Shown: in pieces, positions 54,400 through 64,000 of the stretch | Numbering within the stretch: the first letter of the stretch is position 1 | How the letters are laid out: every line of letters begins with the position of its first letter | NCBI GenBank assembly: GCA_002286855.1 | Contig: NRSV01000063.1 | Coordinates: 1 to 64,000, forward strand | DNA from: Bipolaris cookei | Taxonomy: Eukaryota; Ascomycota; Dothideomycetes; Pleosporales; Pleosporaceae | DNA length: 64,000 bases | Direction of reading: 5' to 3' | Made by a program: the position numbers and the translations under genes | The notes under the pieces: model-generated | Told to the model about the DNA's origin: nothing | Databases searched by the model: none | The model's input: the letters and a program-made list of their open reading frames with translations, nothing else

Positions 54400-55653
54400 T
54401 CACTTCTTCCTCTCCACCTTTGTGAAAAAACTACTCATCTTCCTCATCCCACTCGTATCCACCTTCTTCAACTGCTTTATCCCCCGCCCCTCCATCTTCT
54501 TCTTCTTGTCTTCCTCCTCCTTTTTCCGCTTCTTCTCTTCTCTCTCCGCCATCTTGTCGTCGTCGTCCAGCACTGCCCGCTTCCGCGATATGTTGTCTGT
54601 TATGCTGCGGAGCGCTGCAGCTTCGGCTTTTAGAGCGGCGATGGTGGAGAGGTGCATAGTTAGTGGCGTGAAGCGTGGGGTGAGGAGGGGGGTGAGGAGG
54701 GACGTGAGGGAGGGGGGGAGGTAGGAGGATGTTAGGTAGGTTAGCGATGTGCGGAGGCGGAGGAGGTGGGGGATTTCCGGGGGTGTTGTGAGGGCTGGAG
54801 TCGCGGAATCTTCTTGTATTGTTTTTGCTGTTGTTGTTGTGGTGGTGGTGGTGATGCTTTCTGACTCAACAGTTTCCGTGTTGCTAGTTGAGACGGCGCT
54901 TAGTGTGCTTTCTTCGCGTTTGATGTTCATGACGGGGATTTCCAAGGCGGTTTTTATGAATTTATCTTCGAGAGAGGCGGGGAGGCCACGCTTAATCATG
55001 CGTTCGGCTTTGACGACTAGCACTTCAAGGAGTTTGGGGAGGGAGATGCGGTACATGGTTTCGTCGCCGGCGTCGACAGTGTCGCAGATGAGGCGGATGC
55101 GCTTTTCCAGCATAGACTTTAGGGATGCGTGTTGCGAGAGAAGAGCTTTCCAGTGTGGCGAAGAAGAAGAGAGTGTGTCTAGGTAGTCGTCGAACGCAAG
55201 GAAATGCTGTTTTATGTCTTTTGCGGTCTTGGGTGCAAGGGCGGGGAGAACGAGGAAGAGGAGATCGATGGGCGTGGCGATGAATAGATCAGCGCTTTTG
55301 GCGACATAGCCACTGCCTATTCTTGAGGCATCTGTCTCTTGTTTCTCCTCTTGTTCTTGTGTAGTGCCATCGTTACTGGTGATGAGCCAACTTCGGCAGT
55401 CCTTCTTTGGGGCCGCAATGCGAGTGAATTCGTAGAATCCCCTTTCTGGACAAAAGAAGTAGCGCGACGGTGTCTCATTTGCAGGATTGTCCAGAGTTAT
55501 TATGCGCGCATTCCGAGAGGCATCCTTCGGCAAGACAAAGAGTTTGGGTGGGTTTGGTGCACTTGCGGGAAGTGACTTTGGGGTGTATGTGGTGGGCTCT
55601 GGTGTTGTTTCTGTGGGTGTCGTCTTGGCGGGTTTTGAGCGTGTTCGTGCCAT
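54400..55653 (-). CDS. RNH202: Ribonuclease H2 subunit B, 417 aa
   Basis: A non-catalytic subunit of RNase H2, which removes ribonucleotides and R-loops from DNA in the nucleus. Start is ATG 55653, single exon. The N-terminal triple-barrel-type segment has KLFVLPKDASRNARIITLDNP and RYFFCPERGFYEFTRI, followed by DLFIATPIDLLFLVLPAL and an HFLAFDDYLDTL block typical of Rnh2B. The middle is Thr/Glu-rich. The C-terminus is strongly Lys/Glu-rich (REEKKRKKEEEDKKKK) and ends near GMRKMSSFFTKV, a PCNA-binding (PIP-like) motif as in other Rnh2B proteins. Divergent from MCM10. Confidence 0.88.
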   Translation of the reverse strand: MARTRSKPAKTTPTETTPEPTTYTPKSLPASAPNPPKLFVLPKDASRNARIITLDNPANETPSRYFFCPERGFYEFTRIAAPKKDCRSWLITSNDGTTQEQEEKQETDASRIGSGYVAKSADLFIATPIDLLFLVLPALAPKTAKDIKQHFLAFDDYLDTLSSSSPHWKALLSQHASLKSMLEKRIRLICDTVDAGDETMYRISLPKLLEVLVVKAERMIKRGLPASLEDKFIKTALEIPVMNIKREESTLSAVSTSNTETVESESITTTTTTTTAKTIQEDSATPALTTPPEIPHLLRLRTSLTYLTSSYLPPSLTSLLTPLLTPRFTPLTMHLSTIAALKAEAAALRSITDNISRKRAVLDDDDKMAEREEKKRKKEEEDKKKKMEGRGIKQLKKVDTSGMRKMSSFFTKVERKK

Positions 55654-55747
55654 TGCAGGAATGATATCCAATGTCTGTATAAATCAAGTCTATTGCAATA
55701 TCCGGGTTGTATGTTCTGTTCTGTTACTGGAGCTAGGGTGGTGGTTA

Positions 55748-55775
55748 GTCGCGTCGCGTGCAAGCAACGCGCGAC
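55748..55775. promoter_or_regulatory. CGCG cluster (MBF-like ACGCG sites) in the RNH202/MCM10 promoter
   Basis: GTCGCGTCGCGTG (55748-55760) holds two reverse-strand ACGCGA cores, and ACGCGCGAC (55767-55775) holds a forward one in inverted arrangement. Another ACGCGG lies near 55854. ACGCG is the core of the MluI cell-cycle box bound by MBF in yeasts. The promoter is the only space (358 bp) between the two genes. Confidence 0.45.
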
Positions 55776-56011
55776 CCCTGCAAAGACGCCAGTTTCGGAT
55801 TAGATGAGAAAGCCGTTCCTACAAGCGCTGTCATGTCTGGGGTCAACCACACAACGCGGTGTCAACAAACGCCCACGGCTTTCGGCTACACATTTGCGCT
55901 CTCACACACTATCAAACGCCTAGGCGCACGCCCGTTGAGCGCTTCATTCTGCCCGTGTTGCTATGGGCCCTGTTGAGAGAGGCACGCTCACAACACTGCA
56001 CCACCACAACA

Positions 56012-58398
56012 ATGATTGTGCGCGAGAGTCCCAAGGCCAAAGGTGCGTCATCTGCGCTGAGAGTACCGTAAACACACGCGCTGAGTGTATCCGCACAGTC
56101 AAGGATAATCAACCTAACTGGCCCCCGCAATCGTCTGTGGAAGCCCTGCTCAGCTCACCATCTGCACGCAGAAAATACGAGCGTCGCTGCGAGCGCAACT
56201 CTGTCTCACCTTCCCCCTCGAAGCGCCGCCCCATGTCGCGCGACTACACTCAGCCCACCAGCGATGGGGACGACGATGACGAAGAAACCCTACGTCTCCA
56301 GTTGCAAGCCATCGAGGCAAAGTTGAAACTAAAGGCATTGCAGAAGAAGAAAGCAGAATCTGCCGACGCTGACCGCAATGGAGCCTTCTCACGAGCCAGC
56401 ATAGCCAGCACCATGCGCAGAGCTGACCCATCGCCATTAGGCAGCAGTCAAGAAGCGGGCGTACAGGTGCCACGCTCTCCCACTCGAACACGGCCACCAC
56501 CCGACGAGCCAAAGAGTCCCGCACGAGTCATGCTGGGCATCGACAAAGGACTGACGGCACGTGATATTAGTCTCAAGCGGCCCTCGAGCGTTCTGGCTGG
56601 GCGAGCGAGAGCGGGGTCGCTCAAGGGCAGCGAGACCCCTAAGATTAAATCTTTTAGCGAGCGCATTGCCGAAAGCAGAAACAGGGACAAGGACCGTGAA
56701 GAGAGGGAGGAAAAGGCAGAGCTGAGGAGAAGCAGGGGATTTGGTTTGCACACCATCGAAGGCTTAGCAGAACGACCATCACTCTCCAGGACCAGTTCTT
56801 CTCAAGGCTCTGAGACACCGAGTTCGCGCGAAATGCCCCCGCCGTTGTCAAGACGTACCAGACCTCAGAGCCGCTCAGTTGATTTAAGAATTCCGCCCTC
56901 TCCTCGGCCTGGCTCCACTTTATCTTTCCGCAACGACACTTCACGCCCTGTATCATCATCCTCCAAAGCCTCTTCCTCCAGCTTTGGCTCAATTCCAACC
57001 GTTTCTAGATATGCCGAGATTTCGTCCCGAGACGATAGCTCAGAAGCCCCTAGCTTTGAGCCTTTTTCTGGTCTGCACTTGAAGTCGCGCGAAATGCAGC
57101 ACAATGTTGTCACACGCACTCTGGAAGGCAAGACCGTCCTCACTATTCCCCAGCTGCTCAAGACGGTCAAGGCACCAGAATACGAACCTCCGGATTGGGA
57201 AAACGACTATGTTGTACTGGGTGTCATTTGCTACAAGTCGACTCCGCACAATTCCAAGAATGCCGCTAAAGATCAGACTAAGAACAGTCAAGAACAGGCA
57301 ACGGATCAAAACGGCAAGTTCATGGTGATCAAGTTGACTGATCTGAAATGGGAGCTGGATCTATTCCTGTTCGACACCGGGTTCTCACAATTCTGGAAAC
57401 TGCCCCTGGGCACGGTTGTTGCCATCTTAAACCCCGACATCATGCCGCCACGGAACCGCGACACAGGCAAGTTTTCCCTGAAGTTAACTAGCTCGGACGA
57501 CACCATACTTGAAATTGGAACAGCACGAGACCTGGATTTTTGCAACGCAAAGAGGAAAGATGGAAAGGATTGTGGTCAATGGATTGATGGCCGGAAAACA
57601 GAGTTTTGCGAGTTTCACATCCAACTTCAGGTCGACAAGGCCAAGAAAGGCCGCATGCAAGTCAGCACCATGACTGGCTTTGGTGGAGGCCCAGGTAGCA
57701 GCAAGTTTGGCATGTTTGGTCGAGGCGGCGCTTCGAAAGGTGATGAGCTGAAGCGTGAAGGAAGGTATCATGATCGCGAATTACATGAGACTGTGTACAT
57801 CGCCCCGCGACCTGGAGGCGCTGCGAAGCTCATCGATCGGGATCATCAGAACTGGGAAGGGGGAGTGAGCCGCGAAGACCGCTTTCGAAAACAACTGGCT
57901 GAGAGGGAAAAAGAGCGAGAACTTGCTAAGAAGCTTGGCACTATGGGAGAAGGCACCGCCGGAGCTGATTACTTACGGTCAAAAGGCGCTGGCACTCCGA
58001 GCCTACCCACCAGAGCACGCCCTTCTTCTCTCATCTCGACGAGTTCAAGATTAGACAAACCGGCCGAGACAGACTTCTCAAGCCTTCTTAATCGCACGTC
58101 TAAAGACATCTCCCTGGCGCCTGTAAAGCGGAAACGAGCCGCTTCTGGCAAGTCGGTCACCTCCACCGATCCAGTAGGGTGGGCGTTCAAATACGGCCGC
58201 ATCCCGTCTCCAAAGAAGGTAATACCTTCGGCATTTCGTGGCACGCGTGAGGCGAGTCCTGCGAAGAAGAGAGCTCGTCTACTGTTGGATGGAAAGGGCA
58301 TACGTGAGCCTGGCCGAGAAAGCCTTGGCGGACTTGACGTAGGACTCATCGCTGCACTCGACGACGACGACGACGATGATGATTTAGAAGTTGTCTGA
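56012..58398 (+). CDS. MCM10: Replication factor Mcm10, about 776 aa
   Basis: Binds MCM helicase and DNA polymerase alpha during origin firing. The preferred model starts at ATG 56012 (MIVRESPKAK) with a 56-nt intron (GTGCGT at 56043 to GCACAG at 56098), then one exon to 58398. An unspliced start at ATG 55963 also stays in frame, and an internal MSRDY at 56233 is possible. The N-terminus has LRLQLQAIEAKLKLKALQKKK, a coiled coil. The central OB-fold region includes VLGVICYKSTPHNS and FMVIKLTDLKWELDLFLFDTGFSQFWKLPLGTVVAILNP. The zinc finger is FCNAKRKDGKDCGQWIDG with C and H following (TEFCEFH). After it comes GRMQVSTMTGFGGGPG. The C-terminus has an Asp run. Domain order is diagnostic. Confidence 0.92.
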
Positions 58399-58779
58399 TT
58401 GATTTTTGTGGTACTAAAGGCGTTTTGACGTGCAAAGAATATCCTGACATCATAGGGGATGATGGTATGGCGTTACAAATACAGCTCGCTGATTGGCTTG
58501 AGCTAAGCGAAAACGGATATTTCGACTTTTCTGGGCTCTGGATACCACATGGAGGCTCACCGCAGCCTTACAGTAACGATTTTCACTAGTGTACAATATC
58601 AATTTTTCTTTTCACATACGCACTCACGGACCCTGCATTTCTCGCCATTGACGCTATACACAAGATACCCACTTTAAGGGTCTCTCCTTTTTCTTGCAGG
58701 TGGTTGCCATAGCGACGCCGTCCAGAAAGAAATCAAGGCACTGGAAAAGTAAAGGGTCCAGAGGTTTAGATCAGGCAGC
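58399..58779. other. Intergenic
   Basis: About 380 bp lie between MCM10 and the TTL-like gene, both on the plus strand. It holds a 3' flank and a promoter; no gene is visible. Confidence 0.55.
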
Positions 58780-60195
58780 ATGGCGTCCACAGGGTCTGAG
58801 ATCGGCGATAAGATTTATGCCCTGATTAACTACGAAGATCCCTACGTCCAGCCCCTCATACTCTCCGCCCTGGAAAAACGACTTCCTGCGTCGTCGCACG
58901 AACTCATCACTTCCCTATCCCAACTTCCCGCCCCCTCATCCTGTCTTTTGCAATTCGTTCAATATGAATCCATTGATTTCGATCATCTCATGGAACATTC
59001 ATCTACCTCCCTAGCCAACGCCTACGTGATCCGCAAAGCACTGATCCGGAAGCATTACCTCAGCACCACCATCGCCAACTGGATTACTAAGTACCCTGAC
59101 TCGGTTCTCAAGAAGCACGTCAAGCCCAGTGTGGAATTTGAAGTCGACTATGCCGAGTTTTTGGACGATGCGCTAGTAGAAGCATGGGAACTGAAAGAAA
59201 GCTGGGCGCGAAACGAAGAGCTTGGGGATGATGAAGATGGCGCTTCTTCCAGCAAAAAGGAATGGTGGATCTTGAAACCTGGAATGAGCGATAGAGGCCA
59301 GGGCATTCGCCTTTTCTCAAGTGAACAAGAACTCACCGAGATATTTGAAGAATGGGACCCAGACAGCGATGATGAGAACGAAAAAGAAGATGCCCGCAGC
59401 GATTCCGATACACAACAGTTGAAAACAGAAAAAGGCGAAGACAACGGAATCATAACTTCCCAACTCCGCCATTTCATCGCTCAACCATACATCCACCCGC
59501 CTCTCCTGCTCACCCCACCAAACAACCCCACCAATGGCCTCCGAAAATTTCACATAAGAACCTACATCCTCGCCACCGGCGCTCTGAAGCTCCACGTCTA
59601 CAAACCCATGCTTGCTCTTTTTGCCGCACATCCCTATCTCCCTCCTTGGTCCACTAACGTCGAGCCTAACAGCCAGGAAGCTATGCGCGCCCACTTGACC
59701 AACACCTGTCTGCAGGATAGTGGGGATCGAGAGGGTTCTGTGGGTTTGTTTTGGGATTTACCGGATACTCTGCCCGCCCAGCCAAGTTTTTCTAGTTCCT
59801 CTGATGGTACCGGGGGAGATGCGGGACGCAAAGTAAATGTACCGTCAAATTGGAAAACTACCATCTTCCAGCAAATCTGTGATATCACTGCCTCCACGTT
59901 TGAGGCGGCGGCGAGAGGAATGTCTTTCCACTTTCAACCGCTTCCTAACGCTTTTGAGATTTTTGGTCTGGATTTCATGGTTGGGATAGAGGAAGAGACT
60001 GGTGGGTTGAATACGTGGTTGCTGGAAGTTAATGCTTTTCCAGATTTCCGACAGACTGGGGGTGAGTTGCAGGGACTTGTAAGCGGATTGATGGAGGGAG
60101 TCGTGGAGAAGGGGATTAAGCCGTTTTTTGGGCTTAAGGGAGGAGAGAATGGGGATATGGTTCAGGTGCTGGATGTGGATTTGGGGCGGAGGTAG
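58780..60195 (+). CDS. Tubulin-tyrosine ligase-like (TTL domain) protein, 471 aa
   Basis: Start is ATG 58780 (gcagcATGgcg), single exon. The ATP-grasp TTL domain is visible from about 160: EWWILKPGMSDRGQGIRLF (nucleotide-binding Lys and Gly-rich loop), LRKFHIRTYILATGALKLHVYKPMLALFA, and FEIFGLDFMVGIEEETGGLNTWLLEVNAFPDF with the metal-binding Glu and Asn. An acidic insert lies at about 205-230. The N-terminus up to 130 is variable. Fungal members of this type resemble yeast Pby1, linked to P-bodies, and not true tubulin ligases. Substrate is unknown; a ligase-type ATP enzyme is likely. Confidence 0.85.
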   Translation: MASTGSEIGDKIYALINYEDPYVQPLILSALEKRLPASSHELITSLSQLPAPSSCLLQFVQYESIDFDHLMEHSSTSLANAYVIRKALIRKHYLSTTIANWITKYPDSVLKKHVKPSVEFEVDYAEFLDDALVEAWELKESWARNEELGDDEDGASSSKKEWWILKPGMSDRGQGIRLFSSEQELTEIFEEWDPDSDDENEKEDARSDSDTQQLKTEKGEDNGIITSQLRHFIAQPYIHPPLLLTPPNNPTNGLRKFHIRTYILATGALKLHVYKPMLALFAAHPYLPPWSTNVEPNSQEAMRAHLTNTCLQDSGDREGSVGLFWDLPDTLPAQPSFSSSSDGTGGDAGRKVNVPSNWKTTIFQQICDITASTFEAAARGMSFHFQPLPNAFEIFGLDFMVGIEEETGGLNTWLLEVNAFPDFRQTGGELQGLVSGLMEGVVEKGIKPFFGLKGGENGDMVQVLDVDLGRR

Positions 60196-60578
60196 ATGGA
60201 TTGGTTTTGTGTTTCTTTGAAAGAGGTTGCGTTATGAGTATGAGGGATGTCCGGACATGTGAGGATGTGGTGCTTGCCTCCACAAGGTTACGAATTATGT
60301 AGAGGCGATTTGATGTCTCATTGCATTGTTTCTTAGTTTCGTTTGGGAAGTGGTGAAGTAGGGTGATGATTGGGGAATCTCTCCAAGGCCATGAGCCGTT
60401 TCGAAGACTCCGTCTGCACTGGCTTCACAAATCATGTTTAATCTCACTTGGCCAGTACTATGTGCATCAGCGATATCTACAATGGTATTGAATATTTCGC
60501 TTGCTAGAAGGAGGGGTATAATACAATGCAATACGCGCGCTTTCCTCTTTCCTGACTTTCTATATTTCATCTTTTTTT
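60196..60578. other. Intergenic between convergent genes
   Basis: 3' flanks of the TTL-like gene and of MCP1. No gene is visible. Confidence 0.55.
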
Positions 60579-61595
60579 CTACCTTTTCCCAATGATTGGC
60601 AGGTATTTGTACAATTCATCGTACTCCTTGCCCACCCATCCCGGCATAGTTCCCTCTAGCCCCACAACACCAAGACTACCACCCAACCATAGCAAGGTCA
60701 GAGCAGCACTGATTCCGTTGATGGTGTACCATCTCCTCTTCCTAACCAACGCCCTGTTCTCCTCTGTGTTCTTGACTTGGCTTGGTGCAAAGCCCAGCCA
60801 CTTGGCCGCACCCCAAACACAATGCCATGCGCCGACGCTCACAAGCGCTGTGAAGCCGGCAAAGGAAACTTTAGGATGCAGTACAAAGCCATGTGAGATA
60901 TAGTTTAGACTGATCAGTGACGAATCGCCGTATGCGTACAACGGCAATATTCTAGTTGTCCAGATGTGGAATCCAGCCAGGGGCACCAACGCATACCCCA
61001 AGGCACTCGTCCCACTCAGCACCGGCCAGGGAATGGTGCGCTTTTCCCTTCGTGTCTCAGCGCCATACCGTAGCAGCGCTTGCCGTCTTCTCCAAAACCG
61101 CAGCGCAATTCCAGACGTAATGTGTGCGACCAATGGCAGAGCAACGAGCAGGGGTTCTGTGAGAGCAGACTGGTAGTAGGGACGGGTGAGAAGAAGGTAG
61201 CGGTTACTTTCGACGACGGAGCGGGTAGCCAATGGTATTATGGAAACGTTTGTTATGTGAAGGGCGGCAAATGCAGTGAATGTGTACGACGAGTACTTTT
61301 GGATGCGAAGGACTATGTCAAGAGGATATGTCAGTAAAGGATTCCGTTGCAGGAGGACAATTGCGAACAACTTACACCACCAAGCAGGCCCTCTTTCGCC
61401 TAACCTCAGTCCTAGAGTGTTCATCCGTCTGATCCCCCTCATTTCCTCTGTCTCGCCCCCCTCGGGCCGCTCTTGGTCTGGGAAATAGCTCTTTTCTCGA
61501 TATTCGGGCGGTGTGTCGACGGGCGAGGGATCGACTTCGGTTAGACCTATGACGCTGCCGTCGTCGTCGAACGGCAGGTCAGTATTGACCTCCAT
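60579..61595 (-). CDS. MCP1: Mitochondrial membrane protein Mcp1-like, 317 aa, two exons
   Basis: A multi-pass outer-membrane protein linked in yeast to mitochondrial lipid homeostasis and to the Vps13 contact adaptor. Start is ATG 61595 (MEVNTDLPFDDDG). Exon 1 (61595-61376) and exon 2 (61312-60579) flank a canonical 63-nt intron (GTAAGT, ACTGACAT, GACATAG). Because 63 is a multiple of three and contains no stop, the unspliced frame is also open; splicing gives GPAWWFLRIQKYSSYTFTAF. The acidic N-terminal 50 residues precede about five hydrophobic helices (YTFTAFAALHITNVSIIPL, PLLVALPLVAHITSGIAL, ALGYALVPLAGFHIW, AGFTALVSVGAWHCVWG, ALTLLWLGGSLGVVGL). The Mcp1 transmembrane family fits well. 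Confidence 0.83.
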   Translation of the reverse strand: MEVNTDLPFDDDGSVIGLTEVDPSPVDTPPEYREKSYFPDQERPEGGETEEMRGIRRMNTLGLRLGERGPAWWCKLFAIVLLQRNPLLTYPLDIVLRIQKYSSYTFTAFAALHITNVSIIPLATRSVVESNRYLLLTRPYYQSALTEPLLVALPLVAHITSGIALRFWRRRQALLRYGAETRREKRTIPWPVLSGTSALGYALVPLAGFHIWTTRILPLYAYGDSSLISLNYISHGFVLHPKVSFAGFTALVSVGAWHCVWGAAKWLGFAPSQVKNTEENRALVRKRRWYTINGISAALTLLWLGGSLGVVGLEGTMPGWVGKEYDELYKYLPIIGKR

Positions 61596-61915
61596 GTTTT
61601 TGGCAGGTTCAGTCGTGCAGGGTGAGTGCGAGAAACGGGAATTTATCAAGTATGGGAAAATGCATCAAGATGGGGAATTGCTTTGCTGGCTGAGACTTGG
61701 GATGACGTTGATTCGTGCGTGGGTCCGTCAGGGTGGGTCTGTGCCAGTTGGTGTGGACCGAGGCGGTGCGCCGCAACTCCAAATGCCTCTACCACTTTAC
61801 GCGTTTGTGAGACGCACTTGGCGCGTGCTGAACCCAACAGTGCATTGAAAGGCGAATTGCTGTGTCTTTCACCGCATTCACAGATCCATCACGAGATCGC
61901 CTAAGAAATATCAAA
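61596..61915. promoter_or_regulatory. Divergent promoter of MCP1 and the C2H2 gene
   Basis: About 320 bp lie between start codons on opposite strands. Short frames inside are not supported. Confidence 0.5.
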
Positions 61916-62615
61916 ATGCCTCCAGTATGTCATATCTACCCTCCTTCATCTTTTCTACTATGCATTCATATATACTAACATGCCTCACCAGCGAAATAAC
62001 CCCCTCCCCGCCGCCGTGCGCCTCTTCAACTGCACAATATGCGACAAAGGATACCCCCGCCAACTCGACTATGAAAACCACCTCCGCTCCTACGATCACA
62101 ACCACCGCCAACGCCTTGCAGACATGAAGAAGCTGACTGCCTCCAACGAAGGCGAGAGCAGCACCAAACCGAAACAAGGCCTGGATATGCGCAGTATAGA
62201 CTTTGAGAACGCGAACAAGAAGCCTGGTGTCGGAAGTCGGTTCACCAAGATTGGTGGTGGCGGTGGGGCAGCCGCAGCGGGGAGCAGATTCAAGAAAGTG
62301 GGGGTCGCGGTGGGTGGAAAGGAGAAGGAGGTTAGATCTGAGAGTGTGGAAGCAAAGAGAGAGGAAGAGGGTACCAAGACAGAGGTCAAGGCTCAAGAGC
62401 CTACTATTGTTGCTGCTACTGCTCCTGCTGCCGTACCTAGCTCACAGACGGATGTCAAGGAGGATACTATCATGGCGGATGAAGATGCGGGGGAAACTAT
62501 CACGTGGGAAGAGTACGATTTCACCAAGCCGACGGGATGTGATCACACGAGCTGTCCTGGTTGCAAGACGGATGGCATTTGGAGCGGCGAGTGGGTTGCT
62601 GTGAGTGGGACCTGA
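61916..62615 (+). CDS. Single C2H2 zinc-finger protein, 210 aa, two exons
   Basis: The preferred start is ATG 61916 with a nine-base first exon (Met-Pro-Pro), an intron from GTATGT (61925) to an ACTAAC branch and TCACCAG acceptor (61991), and exon 2 at 61992-62615. An unspliced start at ATG 61980 inside the intron would give MPHQ.. in the same frame. One C2H2 finger lies near the start: CTICDKGYPRQLDYENHLRSYDH (C-x2-C-x12-H-x5-H). The rest is Gly/Ala- and Lys/Glu-rich, and the C-terminus has ITWEEYDFTKPTGCDHTSCPGC, a second Cys/His set. A nucleic-acid-binding role is likely; the partner is unknown. Confidence 0.78.
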
Positions 62616-63533
62616 GACGTGATGTTTACGTGAGGGACGAATTCACAAAACGATTTTGATGAGGAAGATGTCTAGCCGTAAAGACAGGACACATTGCATT
62701 GGACGCGACGATCAATAACTACCGACCGCTTCAACCTTGCACTATGTTAGGAACGCGTAAGTGCTTTTAACTATTGTACCGATTCGCTTCGGATCCATTC
62801 TGTATCTTGTAGGGTCTTTTTATTCTCACGCTTCCAGCCACAGTAGGTAGAGTTCACCCAAGAGCGCCAATGTACCCTCGATCTTGAGTTCGACTAATAG
62901 TTCGCAGTCATCTCAATAATTAGCCTTCAAAGAACCCAATACCCAAGATCTTCCCAAGATCTTCCCGAGATTTGCCTATGCGTAGGACTTTAGGCAGGGG
63001 TACCAGACGTTTGATATATTTGCGCAGGAATCTTTTCCAACAGAAGCTGGCACAAGGATAGCCAGCATCGATACACCTATTGTCTGTGGGCCTATACAGT
63101 TTCCCGCCTCGAGTGGAGATTGAACTCTTTGCAAGAAGCATGTTGTAAATGCACCGAGGACTGGATTGGTATTGCTAAAAAGTTCGGAAAAAGGCAGCCT
63201 ATATAGCAATCGCGTATCCAGCATGGATATCTAAACGGGAATGGTTGAATTAGCGCTCATCCCTGATACAGAAATATACTAGAAATCAGTTTGATTGTGA
63301 TCCTCGCAATTGAACAGCCTTGCTATTAGTGATTAGGAGGTTTCGACAAAAATACCTCTCCAATCAAATCGATCATCTGACATCCAGTCGGTTCTTTTTG
63401 TTCTTATCATTTTCTTCATCGGACTCGATTTCAATGACTTGTTTTTCCGTAGCCATTCGACCACGTGGATCTTCTTTGTCAATCCTAGCTCGCTTGCGGT
63501 ATCGAAGAACAGTGATTTGCCTGGCCTGTTTTG
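62616..63533. other. Gene-poor DNA near the window end
   Basis: Two overlapping minus-strand frames (62920-63141 and 62976-63224) both look faintly protein-like but lack domains and splice logic; they may be relics. Nothing else is seen. Confidence 0.45.
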
Positions 63534-63803
63534 TCAGCCTTTCTTCTTACCCATGGATTTTCCCACCAACTCTTTCCGTCGCAGGTGGGTTTGATGGCGC
63601 AATACTTTCTGTTCGTGATAGTTCAGCACATGTCCAAAGCGTATTGGCAATTGAATCGCTTTCGACTCTGTCACGCTGACGAAGAGAGGCTCTGAGGATT
63701 TCACAACTTTAGAAGATAATAGGTCGAGTATGCGGTCGCGTCCCGCTTCGTCTAGCTTCTCTAGGTCGCTGAGGAGACCAGTGGCCTGAGTTATGTCGCT
63801 CAT
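63534..63803 (-). CDS. Unrecognised short reading frame, possibly a broken gene
   Basis: ATG 63803 opens MSDITQATGLLSDLEKLDEA.. rich in Lys, Leu and Arg, ending after GKSMGKKKG at a TGA. Directly after the stop another frame (QARQITVLRYRKRARIDKED.., IEIESDEENDKNKKN) continues in a similar charged style to near 63380, suggesting a frameshift or a missed intron. An upstream in-frame ATG at 63900 in another frame could supply a first exon. It could be a transposon-encoded protein; no domain is recognised. Confidence 0.3.
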   Translation of the reverse strand: MSDITQATGLLSDLEKLDEAGRDRILDLLSSKVVKSSEPLFVSVTESKAIQLPIRFGHVLNYHEQKVLRHQTHLRRKELVGKSMGKKKG

Positions 63804-63981
63804 ACCGTCTTTGGTGCAGATGCACGATAGTAGCCCATACGGAAAGGTTGTCGAACGCGCTGAATTTAAGGTGATAGTAAGTGAAGTCTACGCGTCTCAT
63901 TGGTATTTTGCTTTGAGGACGTTTGCTGATTGCGACTAGAAAGGCTTGGCACCCACCCTCAGTGAAGGTGAGCTATCAAAC

Positions 63982-64000
63982 AGTGGCCGAGCATATAACT
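63982..64000. repeat. Terminal sequence similar to the pogo-like end at 468-494
   Basis: AGTGGCCGAGCATATAACT at the window edge resembles AGTGGCCGACTCGCTTATGAAC at 468-489 in the same orientation, with a 3-base gap. It may be the end of a related transposon cut by the window. This is short similarity only. Confidence 0.3.

Overview
This window is nuclear DNA of a filamentous ascomycete, most likely a Dothideomycete of the order Pleosporales. The evidence is short introns (about 42-65 nt) with GTAAGT-type donors and CTAAC/CTGAC branch sites, fungus-specific families (DASH subunit DUO1, MZM1, ERG6, AlcR-type zinc-cluster factor, PTH11-like receptor), pogo/Fot1-type transposon debris, solo LTRs and CpA-to-TpA stop codons that resemble RIP. 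The species itself is inference. I find about 26 protein genes, four to five broken genes and at least five mobile-element remnants. No rRNA, tRNA or CRISPR array was recognised.

Layout. 0-4.1 kb: the right end of a pogo-like transposon, then two unrecognised genes. 4.5-8.7 kb: a divergent pair for choline to glycine betaine (choline oxidase with the FAD-linking histidine; betaine aldehyde dehydrogenase ending in a peroxisomal AKL). 9.3-13.5 kb: a D-arabinose dehydrogenase-like reductase and an eight-exon seven-helix receptor. 13.5-20.7 kb: gene-poor DNA with a decayed gene and an LTR-like element holding a tandem duplication. 20.7-27.6 kb: a dense housekeeping block (PDB1, ERG6, SLT11, MZM1, LNP1). 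27.8-31.2 kb: a solo LTR, a zinc-binding-type gene whose main exon contains no start codon, and a coiled-coil gene broken by three stops. 32-42.6 kb: a divergent coiled-coil/LRR pair, RPL13, and an AlcR-like regulator. 42.6-48.1 kb: gene-poor, with relics and a 17-bp tandem repeat. 48.2-53 kb: GAL1, DUO1 and two unrecognised genes. 53.6-54.4 kb: a nested cluster of three element insertions. 54.4-62.6 kb: RNH202 and MCM10 (divergent, sharing a CGCG-rich promoter), a tubulin-tyrosine-ligase-like gene, MCP1 and a C2H2 protein. The end of the window is again repeat-like.

The genes are independent transcription units and not operons. Functional links are local: choline oxidase with betaine aldehyde dehydrogenase, and RNase H2 subunit B with Mcm10 (genome replication and integrity) across one short bidirectional promoter. 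Exon coordinates were worked out by hand from splice signals and frame continuity, with no transcript evidence. Nothing looks like a wholly new multi-gene system. The most unusual items are the cleanly delimited LTR insertions, including a 266-bp insertion with a 14-bp target duplication, and two long reading frames interrupted only by stops one transition away from Gln or Arg codons.
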